Of a stretch of DNA of 64,000 bases, positions 57,939 to 64,000 are shown in pieces. Every line of letters begins with the position of its first letter. The first letter of the stretch is position 1. Both the position numbers and the translations under genes were made by a program. Below the pieces are notes generated by a model. The model ran no database searches. It saw only the letters and a list, made by a program, of their open reading frames with translations, and was not told the DNA's origin. The DNA is from Verrucomicrobiota bacterium (lineage in GTDB: Bacteria; Verrucomicrobiota; Verrucomicrobiia; Limisphaerales; UBA1319), in contig JAKLFB010000022.1 of the NCBI GenBank assembly GCA_022711435.1, forward strand, positions 1-64,000, in the 5' to 3' direction.

Positions 57939-60092
57939 ATGGACTCAAAGAAAGCACAAATGCCAGAACAAGCATCCGCCCAAGTCGGGGCCGGAACCAT
58001 TATCATTGAAACCGGCAAGCTCGCCAAACAAGCCGATGGCGCCGTCACCGTTCGCCTCGGAGACACGGTGGTCATCGTCGCCGCCGTCGGCGCCTCGAAG
58101 CCGCGCCCCGAGCTGGATTTCTTTCCGCTGACGGTCGATTACCGGGAAAAGGCGGCTGCAGCCGGCCGCTTTCCCGGCGGCTATTTCAAACGCGAGGGCC
58201 GCCCCACCGAGAAGGAGATCTTGACCAGCCGCCTGATCGATCGCCCCGTCCGCCCCCTGTTCCCCTCCGGCTGGATCAACGAGGTCCAGGTCCAGAGCAT
58301 CGTCCTCAGCGCCGACGGCGAGAACGATCCCGATGTGCTGGCCGTCGTCGGCGCCTCCGCCGCTCTCTCCCTGAGCGATATCCCCTGGAACGGGCCGCTG
58401 ACCGCCGTCCGCGTCGGCCGGGTCGAAGGCCAATGGATCGCCAACCCCACCCACACGCAAATGGGCCAAAGCGATGTCGATCTCGTCTATGTCGGCACCG
58501 CCAACGACCTGATGATGTTCGAAGGATCCGCCAAGGAGATCTCCGAAGCCGACTTCCTGGCGGCGCTGAAGTTCGCGCAGGAATCCGGCCAGGCCCTGCT
58601 GGCGGCGCAGCGGGACCTGGTGGCCCGCGTCGGGCGCCCGAAACGGCCCGTCCCCGCCAGCGGCATCCCGGAGGAGGTCCTTGTCGAGGCGCGCCAGGCC
58701 GCCGGCGACCGGCTGGCCGCCGCGCTCCTCATCCCCGGCAAGATGGAGCGCGAGTCCGCATGGGACGGCCTTCGCGCCGAGATCGACAGCCACCTGGTCC
58801 AGAAGTTCGGACCGGAAAAGGCAACCGAATCGATCCTGAAACAGGTCGCGCAGAAAATTCAAAAGGAAACCGTCCGCCGCCTCATGCTCGATGAAGGCAA
58901 GCGCCTGGACGGCCGCGGCTTCGACGACCTCCGCCCGCTGGTGTCCGAGGTCGGCCTCTACCCGCGCGCCCATGGATCGGCCTTGTTCGCTCGCGGCGAG
59001 ACGCAGGCAGTGGCGCTGGCGACCCTCGGCACTCCGGACGACACCCAGGAGTTCGACGCCTACACCGGAGGCCACACCCAGAAGCAGTTCATCCTCCACT
59101 ACAATTTCCCGAACTTCTCCGTCGGCGAAACCGGCCGCATCGGCGGGCCGGGCCGCCGCGAGATCGGGCACGGCGCCCTGGCCGAGCGCTCGCTCGAACC
59201 GCTGCTGCCGCTGCCGGACTACCCTTACGTGATCCGCGTCTCCTGCGAGATCATGGAGTCCAACGGCTCGACCTCGATGGCCTCCGTTTGCAGCGGATGC
59301 CTCGCGCTGATGGATGCCGGCGTGCCGATCGCGCGGCCCGTCGCCGGCATCAGCATCGGCCTCTGCACCGAATACAACGCCGCCCAGGAGGTCAGCCGAT
59401 ACCGCCTGCTCACCGATATTATCGGGTGGGAGGACGCCTTCGGCGACATGGACTGCAAGATCGCCGGGACCAGCAAGGGGATCACCGGCTTCCAGCTCGA
59501 TCTCAAACTGCCCGGCATCCCCCACGGGATCATGGTCGAAGCCCTCGAGAAAGCCCGCGTGGCGCGCATGGCGATCCTCGATTCCATGGCCCAGACCCTC
59601 GCCGCTCCCCGGCCCGAGCTCAGCCCTTACGCCCCTCGCATCCTCACCCTCAAGATCAACCCCGAGAAGATCGGCGCCTTGATCGGCCCCGGCGGCAAGA
59701 ACATCAAGCGCATCGTCGAGGAGTCGGGCTGCGAGATCGATATCAACGACGACGGCACAGTCAAGGTCTATGCCGTCAGCGAGGAGGGCATGAAGAAGGC
59801 CCGCAGCGAGATCGAGGGGATGACGGGCGAAATCGAGGTGGGCAAGGTGTATCGCGGCAAGGTCGTCACGATCAAGGATTTCGGTTGCTTTGTCGAGGTC
59901 TTCCCCGGCAAAGACGGCCTCGTCCACATCAGCGAGCTGGCCAATTTCCGGGTCAAGCAGACCGAGGACATCGTCAAGCTCGGCGATGAGATCTGGGTCA
60001 AGTGCATCGGCGTCGATGAGAAGGGCCGGATCCGCCTGTCCCGTAAGGCCGCAATGGCCGAGCGCGACAAGCAGATGGCGTCCGAGGAATGA
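57939..60092 (+). CDS. pnp: Polyribonucleotide nucleotidyltransferase (PNPase)
   Basis: A 717-aa exoribonuclease and RNA degradosome component. Two RNase PH domains ([18 protein letters not shown]..., and [14 protein letters not shown] onward), a helical linker, a KH domain ([19 protein letters not shown]) and an S1 domain ([21 protein letters not shown]). The start ATG at 57939 follows an AAGGCGGGAG ribosome site. It uses phosphate to degrade RNA 3'-5'. The following lpxC/fabZ gene starts 58 bp downstream. Confidence 0.97.
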   Translation: MDSKKAQMPEQASAQVGAGTIIIETGKLAKQADGAVTVRLGDTVVIVAAVGASKPRPELDFFPLTVDYREKAAAAGRFPGGYFKREGRPTEKEILTSRLIDRPVRPLFPSGWINEVQVQSIVLSADGENDPDVLAVVGASAALSLSDIPWNGPLTAVRVGRVEGQWIANPTHTQMGQSDVDLVYVGTANDLMMFEGSAKEISEADFLAALKFAQESGQALLAAQRDLVARVGRPKRPVPASGIPEEVLVEARQAAGDRLAAALLIPGKMERESAWDGLRAEIDSHLVQKFGPEKATESILKQVAQKIQKETVRRLMLDEGKRLDGRGFDDLRPLVSEVGLYPRAHGSALFARGETQAVALATLGTPDDTQEFDAYTGGHTQKQFILHYNFPNFSVGETGRIGGPGRREIGHGALAERSLEPLLPLPDYPYVIRVSCEIMESNGSTSMASVCSGCLALMDAGVPIARPVAGISIGLCTEYNAAQEVSRYRLLTDIIGWEDAFGDMDCKIAGTSKGITGFQLDLKLPGIPHGIMVEALEKARVARMAILDSMAQTLAAPRPELSPYAPRILTLKINPEKIGALIGPGGKNIKRIVEESGCEIDINDDGTVKVYAVSEEGMKKARSEIEGMTGEIEVGKVYRGKVVTIKDFGCFVEVFPGKDGLVHISELANFRVKQTEDIVKLGDEIWVKCIGVDEKGRIRLSRKAAMAERDKQMASEE

Positions 60093-60150
60093 CGTCCGGC
60101 CGAGTTGATCCGCAGCGGACCCGGCCGGATCAGACGGAGCAAGTCCCGTT

Positions 60151-61503
60151 GTGCTGAATCAACAAACGTTACGGGAGGCAGCCTCGTATTCGGGGGTGGG
60201 CCTCCACAGCGGAAGCCGGGTCGAGATGACCCTGCATCCGGCCCCTGCGGACACAGGCATCCGGTTCCGGCGGACGGATCTCGATGGGCAGCCCGAGATC
60301 GAGGCCCTCGTCGAGCATGTGGGCGATACCCAGCGGTCCACGACGCTGGCCAAGGGTAACATTCGCATCCATACCGTCGAGCACGTGCTCTCGGCGCTGG
60401 CGGGCATGGGTGTCGACAACGCCACCATCGAGCTCAACGCCAACGAGCCGCCCATCGGCGACGGAAGCGCCCGCGAGTTCGCCCGGCTGATCCGGTCGGC
60501 GGGCATACAGCCCCAGCCCCAGCCGCGGGAGGCCTTTCGAGTCGCCAGCCCCTTCGAGGTCCAGGCCGGGGAAACCGCCATCTCGGTCTTCCCCCACGAC
60601 CGGCTCAAGCTGACCTGCGTCAGCTCCGATCGGGGCGGCCGGTTCACGCAGGTCTACAGCCTCGAGGTCACCCCGGATTCCTGGGAGCGGGAGCTGGCGC
60701 ACGCGCGGACCTTCTGCTTCTACGAGGAGATCGAGCACTTGATCAAGAACGGCCTGATCCGGGGCGGCAGCCTCGAGAACGCCGTGGTCATCCGCGAGGA
60801 CGCGGTTCTGACGAATGAGCCGCTGCGGTATCCCGAGGAGTTCGTCCGCCACAAGATGCTCGATCTGGTGGGCGACCTGTCGCTGCTGGGCTGCCCGCTC
60901 CAGGCCCACGTGATGGCGATCCGGCCCGGCCACGCCGCCAACTGCGAGCTGGTCCGCCAGCTGAGCAGCCTCCGCCGCAAGCCGATGCTGACCGCGCAGA
61001 CCTTCGTCCCGCCCCCCGCGCCCCGGGCCGCTCCCGCCGAATCCATCAAGGCCGGATCCGTCCTCCAGGAAGGCATCGAGCTCCATGCCGCCCAGCTCCT
61101 CAAGGTGGTGCCCCACCGGTTCCCCTTCCTGATGATCGACCGGGTCAAACGGATCGAGGGGAACCGCATCACCGCCATCAAATCCGTCAGCATCAACGAG
61201 CCCTATTTCGAGGGCCACTTTCCCCGGCTGCCCATCATGCCGGGGGTGCTCCAGCTCGAGGCCATCGCGCAGACCGCCGGCATCCTGCTCCTGCGCCAAG
61301 CCGAGAACATGGGCAAGTACGCCTATTTCATGTCGGCCGAGAGCGTGAAGTGGCGCAAGCCGGTCGTCCCGGGCGACACCCTCGTCATCGAGGTCGAGCT
61401 GACGCGCATCCGGGGCAAGATCGGCAAAGCCAAGGGCGTCTGCCGGGTCGAGAACGACATCGTCAGCGAGGCCGAGGTCACCTTCATGCTCGGCGAGGGA
61501 TAG
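60151..61503 (+). CDS. Bifunctional LpxC-FabZ fusion
   Basis: A 450-aa fusion of UDP-3-O-acyl-GlcNAc deacetylase (LpxC) and 3-hydroxyacyl-ACP dehydratase (FabZ). The LpxC part (1-~285) has zinc ligands H78 ([10 protein letters not shown]), H234 and D238 ([15 protein letters not shown]) and the catalytic H261 ([11 protein letters not shown]). A short Pro/Ala linker (287-297) leads to FabZ (~305-450) with [12 protein letters not shown] and the catalytic dyad H356 and E370 ([21 protein letters not shown]). It starts at GTG 60151. The fusion occurs in Bacteroidetes and some PVC bacteria. lpxA follows 31 bp later. Confidence 0.97.
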   Translation: MLNQQTLREAASYSGVGLHSGSRVEMTLHPAPADTGIRFRRTDLDGQPEIEALVEHVGDTQRSTTLAKGNIRIHTVEHVLSALAGMGVDNATIELNANEPPIGDGSAREFARLIRSAGIQPQPQPREAFRVASPFEVQAGETAISVFPHDRLKLTCVSSDRGGRFTQVYSLEVTPDSWERELAHARTFCFYEEIEHLIKNGLIRGGSLENAVVIREDAVLTNEPLRYPEEFVRHKMLDLVGDLSLLGCPLQAHVMAIRPGHAANCELVRQLSSLRRKPMLTAQTFVPPPAPRAAPAESIKAGSVLQEGIELHAAQLLKVVPHRFPFLMIDRVKRIEGNRITAIKSVSINEPYFEGHFPRLPIMPGVLQLEAIAQTAGILLLRQAENMGKYAYFMSAESVKWRKPVVPGDTLVIEVELTRIRGKIGKAKGVCRVENDIVSEAEVTFMLGEG

Positions 61504-61534
61504 CTGGCATCGAGCCCCGGAGCATCGCGCGACC

Positions 61535-62308
61535 ATGACCTCGATCCATCCTACCGCGATCGTTCACGCCGGCGCCCGGATCGGCAGCGGCTGCACCATC
61601 GGCCCCTACTGCGTCATCGGCGAGCATGTCGAGATCGGCGACGGCTGCCTGCTCCATTCGCACGTGGTGATGGACGGGCACACGGCCATCGGCCGAGACA
61701 ACACGATCTACCCCTTCGCCAGCATCGGCCTGCAGACCCAGGATCTCAAGTGGAAGGGCGGCCTGACCCGCACGCGGATCGGCGACGGCAACACCTTCCG
61801 GGAATATGTCACCGTGCACAGCGCGACCGGCGATGGCGAGGCCACCGAGATCGGGTCGCACAACCACATTCTGGCCTATGGCCACGTGGCGCACAACGTG
61901 GCGCTCGGCAGCCATGTGATCATGTCCAATGTCGCCACGCTGGCCGGCCATGTCGTTGTCGAGGACCAGGCTGTCATCGGGGGGCTCGCCGCCGTCCATC
62001 AGTTCTGCCGCATCGGCCGGATGGCGATCGTGGGCGGCTGCTCGAAGGTGGTGCAGGATGTCCCTCCCTATATGCTGGCCGACGGCAACCCCGCCGCCAC
62101 GCGCACCGTGAACAAGATCGGCCTCGAGCGCAACGGGGTGTCCGCCGAAGCCCAGAACGCGCTCAAGCTGGCCTACCGAATCCTCTTCCGCGAGGGGCTC
62201 ACGATCTCCAACGCGCTCGCCCGCGTCGAGGCGGAGATCCCGCCGCTGCCGGAGATCCAGCACCTGGTCCGATTCGCCCGCGCCAGCGAGCGCGGCCTCA
62301 GCCGGTAA
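61535..62308 (+). CDS. lpxA: UDP-N-acetylglucosamine acyltransferase
   Basis: A 257-aa left-handed beta-helix enzyme that starts lipid A synthesis by moving 3-hydroxyacyl from ACP to UDP-GlcNAc. Hexapeptide repeats run through HPTAIVHAGARIGSGCTIGPYCVIGEHVEIGDG. The catalytic region TVHSATGDGEATEIGSHNHI and the GHVAHNVALGSHVIMSNVATLAGH part are family-like, with the usual helical C-terminus (NKIGLERNGVSAEAQNALKLAYRILF). It sits directly after lpxC/fabZ, as in Bacteroidetes-type operons. Confidence 0.97.
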   Translation: MTSIHPTAIVHAGARIGSGCTIGPYCVIGEHVEIGDGCLLHSHVVMDGHTAIGRDNTIYPFASIGLQTQDLKWKGGLTRTRIGDGNTFREYVTVHSATGDGEATEIGSHNHILAYGHVAHNVALGSHVIMSNVATLAGHVVVEDQAVIGGLAAVHQFCRIGRMAIVGGCSKVVQDVPPYMLADGNPAATRTVNKIGLERNGVSAEAQNALKLAYRILFREGLTISNALARVEAEIPPLPEIQHLVRFARASERGLSR

Positions 62309-62377
62309 ATTTGGCGCGCATCAGATTCGCAATAATCCCGCCTCGATGGCAGGCAGGGATATTCAATCCTTGGAAAC

Positions 62378-63637
62378 TCAGCCCCGGAACTTCCGGGCCA
62401 GAAGAGATGCGTTGTGGCCGCCAAACCCGAACGAGTTGTTCAGCGCCACGTCGACCTGGGCCTGGCGGGATGCGCCGGGCACGTAATCCAGGTCGCACTC
62501 GGGATCGGGATGCTCGTGGTTGATGGTGGGGGGGATGATGCCGGTCTGGAGGACTTGGGCGCAGATGGCCATCTCGACGGCCCCGGCGGCACCCAGGAGA
62601 TGGCCGGTTGCACCCTTGGTCGAGCTCACGGGCAGCCGGCGGGCGTGATCGCCGAAAACGGCCTTGATGGCCTGGGTCTCGCAGATGTCGCCCTGCAGGG
62701 TCGATGTGCCGTGGGCATTGATATAGCCCACTTCCTCGGGCCGCAGGCCGGCCGAGCGAAGCGCCATGCGCATGCATCGCGCCGCCCCTTCCCCCTCGGG
62801 GGCGGGGGCGGTGATATGGCTGGCATCGGCCGTGTTGCCATAGCCGGCGATCTCGCAGTAGATGCGGGCGCCCCGGCGCCGCGCGTGCTCGAGCTCTTCG
62901 AGGACCAGCACGCCCGCCCCCTCGCCCATGACAAACCCGTCCCGCTGGGCGTCGAACGGACGCGAGGCGCGCTGGGGATCGTCGTTGCGCGTGCTCAAAG
63001 CCCGCATGGCGCAGAAGCCCCCCAGGCCCAGCGGGATGACGGCCGCCTCCGTCCCCCCCGCGAAGATGGCGTCGGCGTCTCCCATCTTCAGCGTCCGCCA
63101 GGCCTCGCCGATCGCGTGGGCCGAGGTCGCGCAGGCCGAGCAGGTGGCCAGCGTCGGCCCGCGCAGCTTGTGCAGGATCGAGAAACAGCCGGCCGCCATG
63201 TTCATGATCAGCATGGGGATCATGAACGGCGAAAGCCGCCCGGGCCCTTTCTCGAGCAGGATCCGATGCTGCTCGGCAGTCGTGTGCAGGCCGCCGATGC
63301 CGGATCCGATATACACGCCGACCCGGTCGCGGTCCTCGCGCTCGAGCTCGAGGCCGGAATCGCGGATCGCCTCCAGACCGGCCACGGCGGCGAACTGGAT
63401 GAACCGATCGTTGCGCCGCACCTCTTTGGGCGACGAGAAGGCGGGGCTGGGATCGAAGTCGCGGATCTCGGCCGCAATCTGGCAATCGAACGGCGCGGGA
63501 TCGAAGGCCGTGATGCGGCTGATCCCGCATCGGCCCTCGATCAGGTTGCCCCACAGGGCATCCATCGATCGACCGAGGGCGGTCACCACCCCCAGCCCCG
63601 TGACCACAACACGCCGTTCGGTCGAGTGATGCGACAT
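62378..63637 (-). CDS. fabF: Beta-ketoacyl-ACP synthase II
   Basis: A 419-aa thiolase-fold condensing enzyme. N-terminal [15 protein letters not shown], catalytic C169 in [15 protein letters not shown], first histidine in [12 protein letters not shown], lysine/second histidine in [18 protein letters not shown], and terminal [13 protein letters not shown]. It elongates fatty acids on ACP. I start it at ATG 63637. It lies 67 bp after acpP on the same strand, the conserved acpP-fabF order, and converges on lpxA. Confidence 0.97.
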   Translation of the reverse strand: MSHHSTERRVVVTGLGVVTALGRSMDALWGNLIEGRCGISRITAFDPAPFDCQIAAEIRDFDPSPAFSSPKEVRRNDRFIQFAAVAGLEAIRDSGLELEREDRDRVGVYIGSGIGGLHTTAEQHRILLEKGPGRLSPFMIPMLIMNMAAGCFSILHKLRGPTLATCSACATSAHAIGEAWRTLKMGDADAIFAGGTEAAVIPLGLGGFCAMRALSTRNDDPQRASRPFDAQRDGFVMGEGAGVLVLEELEHARRRGARIYCEIAGYGNTADASHITAPAPEGEGAARCMRMALRSAGLRPEEVGYINAHGTSTLQGDICETQAIKAVFGDHARRLPVSSTKGATGHLLGAAGAVEMAICAQVLQTGIIPPTINHEHPDPECDLDYVPGASRQAQVDVALNNSFGFGGHNASLLARKFRG

Positions 63638-63704
63638 AACAACGAACAGGGCAGCGCCCGCCGCGGTCACCCGTGCCGCTGCCCTGGTTCAGCCATCCGA
63701 TGGT

Positions 63705-63950
63705 TTACTTCTGATTCTCCTCGATGTGCTTGATGACGTCGCCGACGCTCTGCAGCTTCTCGGCTTCCTCGTCGGGCACCTCGATGCCGAACTCCTCCTC
63801 GAGGGCCATGATGAGCTCGACGGTGTCCAGGGAATCCGCGCCCAGGTCCTCGATGAATTTGGCCTCATGCGTCACCTGGTCGGCATTGACACCGAGCTGG
63901 TCGACGATGATGTCTTTCACGCGTTGTTCGATCGATTTTTCCGCAGCCAT
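63705..63950 (-). CDS. acpP: Acyl carrier protein
   Basis: An 81-aa acidic four-helix carrier. The phosphopantetheine serine is S40 in [18 protein letters not shown]. It carries acyl chains for fatty-acid and lipid A synthesis, and is loaded by the AcpS encoded at 34.7 kb. A GGAGC ribosome site lies upstream, and the promoter is likely beyond the right edge of the window. Confidence 0.98.
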   Translation of the reverse strand: MAAEKSIEQRVKDIIVDQLGVNADQVTHEAKFIEDLGADSLDTVELIMALEEEFGIEVPDEEAEKLQSVGDVIKHIEENQK

Positions 63951-64000
63951 GACTTGCTCCGTTTTCTTGCTGATGTATCTCGTTTGCTGTGCGTGTCTAA

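Noticed and set aside
57945-59927. A long minus-strand frame across pnp
   Set aside because: It is an antisense shadow of an unmistakable PNPase; low-complexity Asp/Gly/Leu-rich translation.

Overview
The window is a GC-rich, densely coded bacterial chromosome segment with no plasmid, phage or rRNA signal. I infer an environmental Verrucomicrobiota-type (PVC group) bacterium. The evidence is a Gram-negative lipid A pathway with an LpxC-FabZ fusion next to lpxA, a long cyanobacterial/plant-like IspH, several Tat-signal Gfo/Idh/MocA oxidoreductases and xylose-isomerase-fold proteins, and many secreted propeller, HEAT and TPR proteins. This placement comes from protein character only, since no 16S gene is present.

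Layout. 0-8 kb: a frameshifted cytidylate-kinase-like gene, tRNA-Pro(UGG), an uncharacterised four-cysteine protein, a flippase-like membrane protein, a hemX/ccsA-hemA pair and two OppD/OppF-type ATPases. 8-14 kb: rpoD and a rhamnulokinase / dehydrogenase / isomerase-like sugar operon. 14-19 kb: a degenerate DUF4160 gene and a two-gene unit of a 1317-residue membrane coiled-coil protein (TPM-like N-terminus, Ser/Gly/Arg tail) with an atypical protein kinase. 19-29 kb: exported oxidoreductase, HEAT protein, TonB-like protein, two glycosyltransferases, a C39-like protein and a PQQ-type propeller. 29-35 kb: rnpB, then a TPP riboswitch and thiC, an HNH protein, pdxJ-acpS. 35-44 kb: the most plastic part, with a POT transporter, two inverted copies of a 272/273-bp MITE, a decayed IS1634-like transposase end with an AbrB-like gene, a periplasmic sugar-binding protein, and a secreted propeller gene carrying one MITE copy in frame inside its signal peptide. 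44-57 kb: housekeeping and membrane genes (quinone oxidoreductase, TauE exporter, dGTPase, ispH, YifB/ComM, Maf, TatD, YidE-type transporter, TPR protein). 57-64 kb: rpsO-pnp-lpxC/fabZ-lpxA on the plus strand, converging on acpP-fabF.

Functional links. Lipid A and fatty-acid synthesis meet at the right edge: AcpP carries the acyl chains, FabF elongates them, FabZ dehydrates them, and LpxA and LpxC use the hydroxyacyl product. AcpS at 34.7 kb activates AcpP. Thiamine synthesis is under a TPP riboswitch whose downstream hairpin can hide the thiC Shine-Dalgarno sequence. HemA and the CcsA/HemX-like protein form a heme unit. The sugar genes at 10-14 kb and the exported oxidoreductases suggest use of plant or algal deoxysugars.

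The two points I find most worth pursuing are the in-frame MITE insertion that splits a signal peptide (removing it restores a textbook one) and the TPM/coiled-coil plus atypical kinase pair, which I cannot match to a described system.
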